Below, in pieces: positions 9,259 to 19,374 of a stretch of 47,115 bases of DNA (its first letter is position 1; every line of letters starts with the position of its first letter). The stretch spans positions 1-47,115 of the forward strand of contig CAIYPU010000068.1 in NCBI GenBank assembly GCA_903928225.1, given 5' to 3'. The translations under genes and the position numbers were made by a program. The notes under the pieces were generated by a model. It had not been told where the DNA came from. It worked only from the letters and a program-made list of their open reading frames with translations, and ran no database searches. The stretch comes from an uncultured Chlorobiaceae bacterium (GTDB lineage Bacteria > Bacteroidota > Chlorobiia > Chlorobiales > Chlorobiaceae).

Positions 9259-10527
9259 ATGGGCCTTGTGAGGATCAACACCTATTGTTTCGATCGTATC
9301 CATCTCTGGGTACGTTATGATAAAAACAGCGCCTCCTTTATCGAGGTGGTGATCGAAGTTTTCTATCCCGTCACGAGGGATGCCGATGGGCTTGTCATGT
9401 TCAGCCATGGTTTCCTCATCGGGATCGATCCGCTCTATTATCCCAAGAAACTGGCCGGGGCCGTTACCGGCGACAATCCGCTTTTCGGCATCAACCCGTC
9501 ACGATATTACAATTATACTGCCGCAGCTGTTGAAAACAACTGGGCTTTCGCATGCGTTTCCGCTTCGCACCTGCAGTTCGAGGGCGTGCCCTGGCTCGAT
9601 TTCGGGGGGAACCCGAGAGTCGGACAGGATGCCTACGCTGCCGCATCATACCTCATAAAATACGGTTCGACCGATTATTTCTACATCCTCGATGAAACGA
9701 AGCGGCGGAGCAGAACCGCTTTCATGGAAGAAATCAAAAAAAACCGTTTCATGAAGCCGGACTGCAACAATGTCATTTTCGCCGGGCATTCGGTGGGCGG
9801 CGCGCATGCCCAGGTTGCGGCATGCGGTTTCGAGACCTTGCAGGAGACAGGCCGCGCAACCGGGTATTCCTACGATCCGGTCATGTACGACAAAGAGGTC
9901 CTTCCGAGGAGTTCCGACCCAATGTCCGAATGGGAACCCGAAGAACGGGCGAACCCCGTGGGGCTGCTGCAGTTTTCACCCGTCGATCAGCGGATCCCTT
10001 TCCTGACTCCGGGCATGGAGCCATACAGGAGAGCCCTTTCCGAAAAGCCTCTCGCAAGCCTGATGATCGTCGGTGAATGCGACTGCGCCTGTCTCGACAG
10101 CAATGCTGTCCAGAAACCGCCGGCATGGTCACCGGACCCGGCCCGTACCACCCAGTTTACACAGCTGTCCCCGAAAGGGAGCAGCTCATGGGCTGTCGTA
10201 GCCAATATCGCCCGGGGAAGCCATTGTGGCTACCTCACCGAAGAAAGTTCTGTCTGCAGCCTTGCGGAAAGCCAGTGCCGGCGGTGCAAAGAGAAAGATC
10301 CATGGAAGGCAGGCAGCGCACAAAGCCTTTTCAGCAATGCGATCCTCGGGAAATTGATGGAGTGCTGCAGCGGAAGCGATCCTTTCGGCGGTGATTTCTG
10401 CCTCTGGAAAAACAGTACATGCCTTTCGTGGCTTGATACGCCTGAACCCGGCGGGCTGGTTGGCCTGGTGCCGTTCAGCGGAGGAGGTCATATTGACTAC
10501 GCAGGCAGAGGCAGCCGTTGTCCCTGA
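9259..10527 (+). CDS. Alpha/beta-hydrolase-fold protein
   Basis: A 422-residue protein with an alpha/beta-hydrolase core. SHGF (residues 49-52) fits the oxyanion-hole loop and GHSVG (176-180) is the nucleophile elbow with Ser178. A possible acid lies in the MIVGECDC region near 270 and a possible His in RGSHCGY near 318. The C-terminal 150 residues are unusually cysteine-rich (for example SLAESQCRRCKEKD and MECCSGSDPFGGDFC), suggesting disulfides or metal binding, yet no signal peptide is visible. It may be an esterase, lipase or chlorophyllase-like enzyme; none is certain. No strong ribosome-binding site precedes ATG 9259. Confidence 0.75.
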   Translation: MGLVRINTYCFDRIHLWVRYDKNSASFIEVVIEVFYPVTRDADGLVMFSHGFLIGIDPLYYPKKLAGAVTGDNPLFGINPSRYYNYTAAAVENNWAFACVSASHLQFEGVPWLDFGGNPRVGQDAYAAASYLIKYGSTDYFYILDETKRRSRTAFMEEIKKNRFMKPDCNNVIFAGHSVGGAHAQVAACGFETLQETGRATGYSYDPVMYDKEVLPRSSDPMSEWEPEERANPVGLLQFSPVDQRIPFLTPGMEPYRRALSEKPLASLMIVGECDCACLDSNAVQKPPAWSPDPARTTQFTQLSPKGSSSWAVVANIARGSHCGYLTEESSVCSLAESQCRRCKEKDPWKAGSAQSLFSNAILGKLMECCSGSDPFGGDFCLWKNSTCLSWLDTPEPGGLVGLVPFSGGGHIDYAGRGSRCP

Positions 10528-10768
10528 CGGGTATGCTTCGCACGAAATGCACCAGTCAGACCTTTTTTCTGGTTGCTCCACAGCCCCCGTTCCGGATATT
10601 TTTATCGCGGAATGTTCAACCTTTTCTTCGGGTTTGTTACCTTATTACCGGAATTGAAGCTATGCTATTCCGAACTGTCCGGAACGGCACCAGTCTGCTA
10701 TAAAATTATTACCCGCTTGCGGTCAGTTCCCGGGACGCCGCATGCAGGAGTGATCATATTGTGAATAA
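10528..10768. other. Intergenic region with no recognised gene
   Basis: No supported coding frame or hairpin terminator is seen here. It presumably holds the promoter of the FAD/Fe-S oxidoreductase gene. Confidence 0.5.
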
Positions 10769-13700
10769 ATGACGTTACAGACACCACCAGAACCGATAAG
10801 CGATACGGGTAAGGCACCGAGGGAGATACCGTTCAATTATACCTCTGCAGGCGACCGCCAGGCTATCTCGTTCCTGCTCGGCCCGAAAGCACTGCAGCTT
10901 CTCGATGAACTGAGAGAACTGAGGGTTACCGGCCGCTCTGCACGCCTTCTCATGGGAATTATCGGCGAAATTCTCATCCATCGCCGCAACCCGTTCCTCT
11001 TCCAGGAACTGGTTGATTCCCCGACACGTCGTCACCGCCTTTTCGAAAGGGCATTGAAGGAACTCGACACCATTACCGAGGGGGCAAACGGAGAAACACG
11101 GGTGCTCGATATTATCGAGCTTCTTCGCAACCAGCTCGACCGTTTCCGGACCGCCGTGAAGAAAACCCCGGAATTGCGCCGGAAGATGAAACGGGAGCTT
11201 GGTGCAATTGTCGTGCCGAACAATGTCCTTTTCGATCCTTTTTCCCTTGCGGCCCACGCCACCGATGCAACCGACTGGAGGCTTCACCTTCCGGTCGCTG
11301 TCGTCACACCCGACCTCGAGTCCCAGGTCGCGCCGCTCATTACCGCCATAAAGGGGCTCGGGCTCAGCGTCATACCCCGAGGAGCCGGAACAGGCCTTAC
11401 GGGAGGGGCGGTACCGCTCCGTTCGAGATGCGTGATCGTGAACATGGAAAAGCTCAATGCGATCAGGGGCATATCAACGAGGGAGTTCGAGCTGGATAAC
11501 GGCCAGATCATGCAGGCTTCGGTTATCGAGGTCGAAGCCGGGGTCGTCACCGAGAAAGCGATGGAGGAAGCGGACGAACACGGCCTTGTGTTTGCAACCG
11601 ATCCGACAAGCGAATGGTCATGCACGATCGGCGGCAACATTGCCGAGAACGCCGGGGGAAAAATGGCGGTGCAGTGGGGTACCTGCATCGACAACCTGCT
11701 CGAATGGCGGATGGCGATGCCGAATGGAGAAAACTGGATCGTCAGGAGGGCCGACCATCGCCTCCGGAAGATCCTTCATGAGGATTCGGTGACGTTCGAG
11801 CTGTGGAACGAGTCCGGCAAGAGGATTGACCGGATCGAACTCCTCGGGACTGACATCCGTAAAAAAGGGCTCTGGAAAGATATCACCAACAAGGCACTCG
11901 GAGGCGTTCCCGGCCTTCAGAAAGAGGGGACCGACGGTATCATCACCTCCGCGAAATTCGTGCTCTATCCCAAGTTCCCGGAAAAAAGGACGGTCTGTCT
12001 TGAATTTTTCGGCCCGGACATGGACGAAGCAAGTAAAGTCATTCTCGAGCTTTCAAACCTTTTCCCGCTGCGGTCTGATAATCCGGAAGTGCTCCTGGCC
12101 CTCGAGCATTTCGATGACGAGTATATCAGGGCGATCGACTACAAAGTAAAGGCGGCAAGAGCACAGACACCCAAAGCAGTCCTCCTCATCGATATCGCGG
12201 GAAACGCTCCTGTCGAGGTGGATAATGGCGTTGAACGTGTCAGGCAACTGCTCGATCATCACCCCAACACGCTCATGTTCCTCGCAAGGGACAGGGAAGA
12301 GGCCGTGCGTTTCTGGCTCGACAGGAAAAAACTCGGAGCGATCGCCCGCAGGACGAACGCTTTCAAGCTGAACGAGGATATTGTCATTCCCATCGATGCC
12401 CTTGCCGAATTTTCGAGGTTCATCGATGAAATGAACAGCGGGGAAGAACGTTACGCCCAGAGGCTGTTTATCGAGCGTGCAAGGTATATTCTTTCGACAG
12501 CCAAAATCAGCGATGACGGGGAGCAGTTCGCGTCTAAAATACCGGCAGGCCTGGAACTTTGCAGGGCTTTTGACGAGAGAGTCGTCGCCGCTTCTCCGGA
12601 GTACCTTCGGACACTCGGCATCCTGCACGAGTTTTCGGCAGAACTCAGCGAGCTGGTCCAGGGTTATCCTTCAATGCAGACTGCGTTTGAAGATGCTTTC
12701 CAGCACGTCCGAAACAGGCGGATCGTGCTCGCCACCCATATGCATGCCGGAGACGGTAATGTCCATGTTAACGTTCCGGTGCTTTCGAACGATCGCCCCA
12801 TGCTCGAACGTGCCGACAAGGTGATCGACATTGTCATGGAAAAGGTAGTCGCTCTTGGCGGAGTGGTTTCGGGCGAGCATGGCATCGGTGTCACCAAACT
12901 GAAGTACCTCGACCCCTCGATCGTCGAAGACCTTTCGCGCTACCGAAGCAAGGTCGATCCCGACGGCATCATGAACCCTGGCAAGCTTGAGGATTACAGC
13001 GCGCTCGATCTTATCTTCACGCCCTCCTTCAACCTGCTCGAACTCGAAGCCCACATTCTCAAAAGGGCCCAGATAGCCGAACTTTCAAAGAAGGTCGATT
13101 ACTGCATCAGGTGCGGAAAGTGCAAGACCGACTGCTGCGTCTATTACCCTGCCCGGGGCATGTTCTACCATCCCCGCAACAAGAACCTGGCGATCGGATC
13201 GCTCATCGAAGCACTCCTTTTCGACGCGCAGCGCGAACGTTCCACCGATTTCGAGCTTCTCAAATGGCTTGAGGAAGTTGCCGACCACTGCACAATCTGC
13301 CACAAATGCCTGAAACCGTGCCCGGTCAATATCGATACCGGTGACGTCTCGGTGCTCGAGCGCGAAATCCTCTCCGAGTGGGGGTTCAAGCACTCATCGC
13401 CCATAACGGAGATGACCCTGCGTTACCTTGAAAGCCGCTCCGTGCCGTTCAATGCGTTTTTCCGCCGTACCGTGCTTCGCGGAGGGGGTGCGGTGCAGCG
13501 TGCAGGTGCAATGCTGACCGCTCCGATACAGCCGGAAAACAATCCTCCGGCATTCTATCCGCTGAAGCTCATGCGATCCCCGGTTCCGCCTGTTTCGGAC
13601 CAGACCCTCCGGGATGTCATTCCGGAGTGCGGTCAGGACCAGGTGCTTGTCTTCGACCCTCCGGGTGAAGCCAAAACCACGGTATTCTATTTTCCCGGTT

Positions 13701-14425
13701 GCGGTTCTGAACGTCTGAACTCGTCAATCGCGATGGCGGCAATCCACATGCTGCTCGAAACCGGGACGAGGGTAGTGCTTCCGCCTCCTTTCCTCTGCTG
13801 CGGTTTTCCTGCGCATGTCAATGCGAAGACATCCCAGCATTCAAGCATCGTATTGCGCAATACCGTTCTTTTCAGCCAGATCAGGGACATGTTCTCTTAC
13901 CTCGATTTCGATGCGTGCATTGTCACCTGCGGAACCTGTATGGAAGGGCTTGACGAAATCGAGTCCGGGAAATTTTTCGGTGGCAGGATCGTCGATATCG
14001 CATCGTATCTTCTCGAGAAGGGCCTGAAGATCGAAGCCAGAGGGGAATTCCTCTACCATGCCCCCTGCCACGACTCACTTGCAGGCAAAGCCTTGCAGAC
14101 CCTCCGCAGCATTGGAGGGTTCGGTACGGTGATTCCTGTGCCGCACTGCTGTTCAGAAGCCGGAACATTGTCGCTCTCGCGACCGGATATCACCGATTCG
14201 ATGCTGCAGCGCAAACGGGAAGCCATAAGCGAAACGCTTCACGGCAAAGGGGAGATGATCATGCTGACCAACTGTCCCTCCTGTGTCCACGGGCTCGGGA
14301 GGAATCTCGACCTTGGTATTCTGCCTAAACATATCGCGGTGGTGCTGGCAGAAAAAATGTCGGGCTCGGGATGGATGGATACATTCCGGAACCAGGCTGC
14401 CACAGTCTCGAAAGTGACGTTTTAG
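10769..14425 (+). CDS. Giant FAD-linked oxidase / Fe-S / CCG-domain oxidoreductase (GlcD-YdiJ type)
   Basis: A 1218-residue fusion. An N-terminal region of about 170 residues has no clear family. A FAD-binding type 4 domain follows (IPRGAGTGLTGGAVPL near residue 210) and then the FAD-oxidase C-terminal domain (HMHAGDGNVHVNV near 655; GEHGIGVTKLKYLDP near 700). Two [4Fe-4S] motifs lie near residues 779 (CIRCGKCKTDC) and 841 (CTICHKCLKPCP). Two CCG modules start near 978 (FPGCGSERLN) and 1100 (YHAPCHDS), with CCGFPAH and CCSEAG cysteine pairs. E. coli YdiJ (a D-2-hydroxyglutarate dehydrogenase) and bacterial D-lactate/glycolate dehydrogenases have the same arrangement. This protein is about 200 residues longer. 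It likely oxidises a 2-hydroxyacid and passes electrons through the Fe-S clusters. The substrate is not determined. Confidence 0.88.
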   Translation: MTLQTPPEPISDTGKAPREIPFNYTSAGDRQAISFLLGPKALQLLDELRELRVTGRSARLLMGIIGEILIHRRNPFLFQELVDSPTRRHRLFERALKELDTITEGANGETRVLDIIELLRNQLDRFRTAVKKTPELRRKMKRELGAIVVPNNVLFDPFSLAAHATDATDWRLHLPVAVVTPDLESQVAPLITAIKGLGLSVIPRGAGTGLTGGAVPLRSRCVIVNMEKLNAIRGISTREFELDNGQIMQASVIEVEAGVVTEKAMEEADEHGLVFATDPTSEWSCTIGGNIAENAGGKMAVQWGTCIDNLLEWRMAMPNGENWIVRRADHRLRKILHEDSVTFELWNESGKRIDRIELLGTDIRKKGLWKDITNKALGGVPGLQKEGTDGIITSAKFVLYPKFPEKRTVCLEFFGPDMDEASKVILELSNLFPLRSDNPEVLLALEHFDDEYIRAIDYKVKAARAQTPKAVLLIDIAGNAPVEVDNGVERVRQLLDHHPNTLMFLARDREEAVRFWLDRKKLGAIARRTNAFKLNEDIVIPIDALAEFSRFIDEMNSGEERYAQRLFIERARYILSTAKISDDGEQFASKIPAGLELCRAFDERVVAASPEYLRTLGILHEFSAELSELVQGYPSMQTAFEDAFQHVRNRRIVLATHMHAGDGNVHVNVPVLSNDRPMLERADKVIDIVMEKVVALGGVVSGEHGIGVTKLKYLDPSIVEDLSRYRSKVDPDGIMNPGKLEDYSALDLIFTPSFNLLELEAHILKRAQIAELSKKVDYCIRCGKCKTDCCVYYPARGMFYHPRNKNLAIGSLIEALLFDAQRERSTDFELLKWLEEVADHCTICHKCLKPCPVNIDTGDVSVLEREILSEWGFKHSSPITEMTLRYLESRSVPFNAFFRRTVLRGGGAVQRAGAMLTAPIQPENNPPAFYPLKLMRSPVPPVSDQTLRDVIPECGQDQVLVFDPPGEAKTTVFYFPGCGSERLNSSIAMAAIHMLLETGTRVVLPPPFLCCGFPAHVNAKTSQHSSIVLRNTVLFSQIRDMFSYLDFDACIVTCGTCMEGLDEIESGKFFGGRIVDIASYLLEKGLKIEARGEFLYHAPCHDSLAGKALQTLRSIGGFGTVIPVPHCCSEAGTLSLSRPDITDSMLQRKREAISETLHGKGEMIMLTNCPSCVHGLGRNLDLGILPKHIAVVLAEKMSGSGWMDTFRNQAATVSKVTF

Positions 14426-14451
14426 GGAATGCTCAAAATCCGGATAATCAG

Positions 14452-17142
14452 ATGAAGTCTGAATTTTTTCATTCTCTGCCCCTAGACAGGGTTTTTGAAA
14501 TAACGGGATCGAATCCAGACGGCCTCAGTTCAACAGCTGCTGCGGCAAGACTGGAATCGTCAGGACCAAACCGCATTCTTGCCGGGAAAAAATCAAGTCC
14601 CTGGCTGCTTCTCCTGCAGCAGTTCAGGAATGTTCTCATCATAACGCTTTTGATAGCCACTGCGCTTTCGGTCTTTCTTGGTCACGGTATGGAAGCGGTG
14701 GCAATTGCTGTGATTGTCATTTTTGCCGTCCTGCTCGGATTTTTTCAGGAGTACCGTGCTGAAAAAGCGATCGAAGCCCTCAGGAAAATGGCAGCGCCAC
14801 TTGCCAGAGTACTGCGTGACGGAAAGGAGATCGTCGTCGATGCAGAGGGGATCGTCCCCGGTGACATCCTGCTTCTTGCCGCAGGAGACCGCGTTGCGGC
14901 AGATGCAAGACTTGTGCAGTCAAGCAACCTCAGGACAGACGAGGCATCCCTGACGGGGGAATCCCTTCCTTCTGAAAAAGATGCTGAAGCCATGGCTGCT
15001 GCGGAAGCCGCTCCCGGTGACCGGAAGAACATGGTCTTTGCAGGAACAACGATCAGCTATGGCAGGTCTGTTGCAGTTGTCACACAGACAGGCATGCTGA
15101 CAGAGTTCGGCCGTATCGCGTCCATGCTTCAGAATGTTGAAAACGAAAAAACGCCGCTTCAGAAAAACCTCGACAAGGTTGGTGCTTCCCTTGCGAAGGC
15201 TGCATCGGTAATTGTTCTGTTCATTGTGATTCTCGGTTTTTTCAGGGGGCAGCCGTTCATCGAGATACTGATCTTCGGCATTGCTCTTGCCGTCGCGGTT
15301 GTTCCCGAAGCCCTTCCGGCGGTTGTGACTATTTCCCTGGCGCTCGGGGTTCAGCGGATGGTAAAGCGCAATGCGCTCATGCGCCGCCTGCCTGTCGTCG
15401 AAACACTCGGAAGTACGACGGTAATCTGTTCCGACAAGACAGGCACCCTGACTCGTGACGAAATGACCGTCAGGGCGCTGTTCGTGTCAGGCAGGCTGGT
15501 GGAAGTGAGCGGTTCAGGCTACCATCCTGAAGGCGATTTTTCGACTGTTGACAGGAGTGCGTTGCCCGGGACGATCCGGGAGCTTCTTCTTGCCGGGGTA
15601 TTGTGTAACGATGCCCGTCTCCTGCAGGACAGCGAAGGAAAATGGTCGATTACCGGTGATCCTACCGAAGGCGCTCTGCTTGTCGCTGCACGAAAGGCGG
15701 GAATTGACGAGCTGCAGATGCGGGAACTATACAGACGTATCGACGAGCAGCCTTTTTCTTCCGAAACGCGGATGATGATAACGCTCAACAAAAGCGGCAG
15801 TTCACTCAGAGCCTATATCAAGGGCGCACCCGAGACGCTTCTTCCTGATTGCACTTCCGTCATGACCGACGACGGGACCGCTGAACTTGACGAAAAGATG
15901 CGTACTGCTCTTTTTGGTGAAGCCGACAGCCTCGGAAAGAAGGCGCTGCGTGTTCTCGGATTTGCTCTCGCAGAGGTATCCGATATCGGCAGCGCTTCAC
16001 AGAACATGACTTTCATCGGTTTTGCCGGTATGATCGATCCTCCTCGGCCCGAAGCGAGAGATGCCGTCAGGCTTTGCATTGAAGCTGGTATTCGTCCGGT
16101 AATGATCACCGGCGACCATCCATTGACCGCTGAAGCCATAGCGAAAGAGCTTGGAATATTCCGCCAGGGCTCGTCCATTGTGACCGGGGTAATGCTCAAT
16201 GAAATGGATGAAGATGAACTGCGCCGATCAGTGGGCACCATCTCTGTTTTCGCCCGTGTTGCACCCGAGCACAAGCTGCGGATTGTCGAAGCACTTCAGC
16301 AGACCGGAGAGGTTGTTGCCATGACAGGAGACGGCGTAAACGATGCTCCTGCTCTGAAAAAAGCCGATATCGGCATCTCCATGGGCATTACCGGGACGGA
16401 TGTCTCGAAGGAGGCCTCGGCCATGATGCTCACCGACGACAATTTTGCCTCGATTGTAGCTGCCGTTGAAGAAGGCCGGGGTATTTACGATAATATCAAA
16501 AAATATCTTACCTATCTTCTTTCCTCGAATATCGGTGAACTTGGCCTCATGGCAGGTGCCACCGTCATTGGAATACCTATTCCCCTCACTGCCGTACAGA
16601 TCCTTTACGTGAATCTCGCAACCGACGGCCTTCCCGCCCTTGCGCTTGCCGTAGATCCGGCTGAAAGGAATATCATGAAGCGCAAGCCCAATGATCCGAA
16701 GCAAGGAATTTTTTCCCGTTCCGTTCTGGCTTTAATGCTTACCGGAGGATTATGGTCGACTATCGTTAACCTGTCGCTTTTCCAGTGGGCGCTTTCTTCC
16801 GGGAGGTCACTGCAGGAATCAATGACCATGACCTTCGTTTCGCTGGTACTCATCCAGTTTTTCAAGGCCTATAATTTCCGATCGGAGAAAAATTCGATAT
16901 TCAACCGTCCTTTTGCCAACCGGTGGCTCAATCTTGCTATCGTATGGGAGCTTGTGCTGCTCGCCCTGATCATTGCCCTGCCAGTGCTTCGAGGGCCTTT
17001 TGGAACCTATTTCCTGACCCTTGAAGACTGGGTTGTCGTAATTGTTTCCGCATCGACCGTCATCCCGGTCATTGAAATTCTGAAATTTATGCTCAGGAAA
17101 GGGATATTTCAATCCTCTTCCGGAGGGAAAAAGATGAAGTAA
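14452..17142 (+). CDS. P-type cation-transporting ATPase (Ca2+ type, P2A-like)
   Basis: An 896-residue ATPase. Domains in order: N-terminal cation-ATPase domain, A domain with TGESLPSEK, TM4 with PEALP (usually PEGLP), CSDKTGTLT with the phosphorylated Asp, N domain, and TGDGVNDAPALKKADIG of the P domain. TM5 (SSNIGEL) and TM6 (NLATDGLPALAL) carry N, E, N, T and D residues equivalent to the Ca2+ ligands of SERCA-type pumps, so Ca2+ export is the best guess. An ATG at 14371 lies inside the previous gene. ATG 14452, 26 bp after its stop, fits the domain start (EFFHSLPLDRVFEITG). It may be co-transcribed with the FAD/Fe-S gene, though no functional link is obvious. Confidence 0.9.
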   Translation: MKSEFFHSLPLDRVFEITGSNPDGLSSTAAAARLESSGPNRILAGKKSSPWLLLLQQFRNVLIITLLIATALSVFLGHGMEAVAIAVIVIFAVLLGFFQEYRAEKAIEALRKMAAPLARVLRDGKEIVVDAEGIVPGDILLLAAGDRVAADARLVQSSNLRTDEASLTGESLPSEKDAEAMAAAEAAPGDRKNMVFAGTTISYGRSVAVVTQTGMLTEFGRIASMLQNVENEKTPLQKNLDKVGASLAKAASVIVLFIVILGFFRGQPFIEILIFGIALAVAVVPEALPAVVTISLALGVQRMVKRNALMRRLPVVETLGSTTVICSDKTGTLTRDEMTVRALFVSGRLVEVSGSGYHPEGDFSTVDRSALPGTIRELLLAGVLCNDARLLQDSEGKWSITGDPTEGALLVAARKAGIDELQMRELYRRIDEQPFSSETRMMITLNKSGSSLRAYIKGAPETLLPDCTSVMTDDGTAELDEKMRTALFGEADSLGKKALRVLGFALAEVSDIGSASQNMTFIGFAGMIDPPRPEARDAVRLCIEAGIRPVMITGDHPLTAEAIAKELGIFRQGSSIVTGVMLNEMDEDELRRSVGTISVFARVAPEHKLRIVEALQQTGEVVAMTGDGVNDAPALKKADIGISMGITGTDVSKEASAMMLTDDNFASIVAAVEEGRGIYDNIKKYLTYLLSSNIGELGLMAGATVIGIPIPLTAVQILYVNLATDGLPALALAVDPAERNIMKRKPNDPKQGIFSRSVLALMLTGGLWSTIVNLSLFQWALSSGRSLQESMTMTFVSLVLIQFFKAYNFRSEKNSIFNRPFANRWLNLAIVWELVLLALIIALPVLRGPFGTYFLTLEDWVVVIVSASTVIPVIEILKFMLRKGIFQSSSGGKKMK

Positions 17143-17387
17143 GCGATAAATCAGAAGGCGGATATGCGGCTGCTTCCTGCAGAGCAGTTATTTTATTATG
17201 CCGGGTATGTTCCGTTTCCAGAAAAGTTCGACAGGTTTTGATCCTGCAAATCCGGAATAAGTCGGAGCAAGGATTAATAAATAATGTTTAACAGCTAGAT
17301 TTCGAAAATAAAGAAGTTAAGGTTGGCTGTCGGCTTGAGTTTTCTATCTTTAGAAGTGTCATTTTTTTATTTCCCTCGTAATTGACC

Positions 17388-18722
17388 ATGAAGCATGTCG
17401 TTATCACGGGAGGAGGTTTTGCCGGCATCAATGCGGCAAAAGTGCTTGGCAACAGAAAGGATGTGAAGGTCACCCTCATCGACAAGAACAACTTTCATCT
17501 TTTTCAGCCACTGTTGTACCAGGTAGCCATGTCGGCACTCAATGCGGGCGAAATTGCCTATCCTCTCCGGATGCTGCTTTCCAGGTACAGCAACATTACG
17601 GTTTTCAAAGGGGTCGTGAAAACAGTCGATCCACGCAAAAAGACCGTTTTTACCGATTTCGGTGAAATTTCCTGGGATTACCTGGTCCTTACCTGCGGAG
17701 CCAAACATCACTATTTCGGCCATAACGAATGGGAGGAATTCGCTCCCGGACTGAAAACGATCGGACAGGCTGCTGAAATCCGCAGAAGGATCATGGAAGC
17801 TTATGAGAATGCGGAACGTTCAGGAAGCGACCTCGAGAAAAAAAAGCTCCTTACATTCGTAATTGTCGGAGGCGGACCCACCGGTGTGGAACTTGCGGGT
17901 GCCATTGGCGAGATGAGCCGCTATTATCTCTCCAAATACTACAAGAATATCGATCCGAAGCTTTCCAGGATTTTCATCGTACATTCTGCATCGAGGATTC
18001 TGAATACCTTTTCACCCGAACTTTCGGCCAAAGCCACCAGGGCGCTTGAAAAGCTTGGCGTCCAGGTCTGGACATGCAGCCCGGTCAACAGGATCGATGC
18101 GGATGGCGTCCAGATCGGCAACGAACGCATCGAAGCCGCTACCGTGCTCTGGGCGGCAGGGGTCCGAGCGACCAGTATCGGCAGGACCATCGGGTTCGAG
18201 ACTGATCAGACGAACAGGATTGTCATTTCCGCCGACCTGTCTGTCCCTGGTTATCCTGATGTTTTCGTGGGTGGGGACCAGGCGCATTTCGATCTGGAAC
18301 AGGGCGGGACGCTACCCGGCCTCGCTTCTGTTGCGATCCAGGAGGGTCAGTCGATCGGAAGGAATATCATACAGGACCTTCAAGGCCTGCCAAGACACCC
18401 GTTCCGCTACAAGGACAAAGGCCAGATGGCCATGATCGGAAAAAATGCATCCGTTGCAGAACGCGGAAAGGTTAGGCTTTCCGGGCTTCCTGCGTGGCTT
18501 ATCTGGCTCGGGGTCCATATCTACTATCTCAGCGGGGCCAAACACCGCCTGTTTGTTATTCTGCAATGGGCATGGTCATATTTCACTTTTGGGCACGGTG
18601 CCCGGATCGTCAACAAGGAGTGGCGTTTCTATGCAAATCTTCCGGAACCGGCAGAACCTGCGGAAAAAGAACCGATTTCCCCGGACCCGACCTGTGCATA
18701 CCAGCCCGCCAGTAAAAAATGA
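17388..18722 (+). CDS. ndh: Type II NADH dehydrogenase-like FAD oxidoreductase
   Basis: A 444-residue two-dinucleotide-binding flavoprotein. GGGFAGINAAK at the N terminus binds FAD, GGGPTGVELAGAIGEM near residue 167 binds NADH, and VGGDQAHF near 289 is the C-terminal FAD motif. The last 100 residues hold a hydrophobic, aromatic membrane-binding stretch (WLIWLGVHIYYLSG, then FVILQWAWSYFTFGHGARI) as in NDH-2 enzymes. It would pass electrons from NAD(P)H to the quinone pool without pumping protons. ATG 17388 is preferred to the in-frame TTG at 17382. The 245-bp upstream gap is AT-rich and probably holds the promoter, but no clear -35/-10 pair was identified. Confidence 0.88.
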   Translation: MKHVVITGGGFAGINAAKVLGNRKDVKVTLIDKNNFHLFQPLLYQVAMSALNAGEIAYPLRMLLSRYSNITVFKGVVKTVDPRKKTVFTDFGEISWDYLVLTCGAKHHYFGHNEWEEFAPGLKTIGQAAEIRRRIMEAYENAERSGSDLEKKKLLTFVIVGGGPTGVELAGAIGEMSRYYLSKYYKNIDPKLSRIFIVHSASRILNTFSPELSAKATRALEKLGVQVWTCSPVNRIDADGVQIGNERIEAATVLWAAGVRATSIGRTIGFETDQTNRIVISADLSVPGYPDVFVGGDQAHFDLEQGGTLPGLASVAIQEGQSIGRNIIQDLQGLPRHPFRYKDKGQMAMIGKNASVAERGKVRLSGLPAWLIWLGVHIYYLSGAKHRLFVILQWAWSYFTFGHGARIVNKEWRFYANLPEPAEPAEKEPISPDPTCAYQPASKK

Positions 18723-18836
18723 TACCATGCGTCAAGCGCTGAAATCAGTGTTTTTTCCTGCAGCTAACGGAACGAATTCATCATTCTGATATATTTTAAG
18801 TTTCTTTTTATTCGCAATTCAAAAGGAGGACCGATT

Positions 18837-19331
18837 ATGGGAACGAGAGGCCGGGAAATCGTGGGCGAGCATCTGGGAAGGGTACTTGAACTCCTGAACA
18901 GGGCTTTCGCCGACGAATGGCTTGCCTATTATCAATACTGGCTCGGGGCAAAGGTTGTCCAGGGTCCCATGAAAGATGCGGTGATGGCGGAGCTGATGCA
19001 GCATGCGGCCGACGAGCTTCGTCATGCTGATATGGTCAGCGCCCGCATCATCCAGCTTGGGGGGACTCCGCTGACCAATCCGAGGCAGTGGTTCGAGTGG
19101 ACGAACTGCGGATATGATGCACCTGACGATCCTTTTGTGCAGAAAATCCTCGAGCAGAACATTTCAGGCGAGCAATGCGCTATTTCCACCTATAACAGCA
19201 TCATCCAGGAAATAGGCCTGAAAGACCCGGTTACCTACAATCTCGCCGTTCAGATCCTTCAGGATGAGGTTACCCATGAAGAGGACCTCCAGGCACTCCT
19301 TGAAGACCTTGGCGTGTTCCTGAAGAAATGA
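18837..19331 (+). CDS. Dps-like ferritin (DPSL / thioferritin)
   Basis: A 164-residue four-helix ferritin-like protein. Probable di-iron ligands are E27, E60, H63 (ExxH), E112, E144 and H147 (ExxH). Two cysteines, C91 and C114, sit about 23 residues apart beside the ferroxidase ligands. That pattern matches the thioferritin/DPSL group known from Sulfolobus and Bacteroides fragilis, and differs from true Dps and bacterioferritin. Those proteins form 12-subunit cages that use peroxide to oxidise and store iron. A strong AAAGGAGGA ribosome-binding site precedes ATG 18837. The gene stands alone, ends in a hairpin terminator, and faces a convergent regulator gene. Confidence 0.85.
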   Translation: MGTRGREIVGEHLGRVLELLNRAFADEWLAYYQYWLGAKVVQGPMKDAVMAELMQHAADELRHADMVSARIIQLGGTPLTNPRQWFEWTNCGYDAPDDPFVQKILEQNISGEQCAISTYNSIIQEIGLKDPVTYNLAVQILQDEVTHEEDLQALLEDLGVFLKK

Positions 19332-19374
19332 CACATCTTTCCGGGGGTATACTTATTCCTGGAAAAACAGCGAA

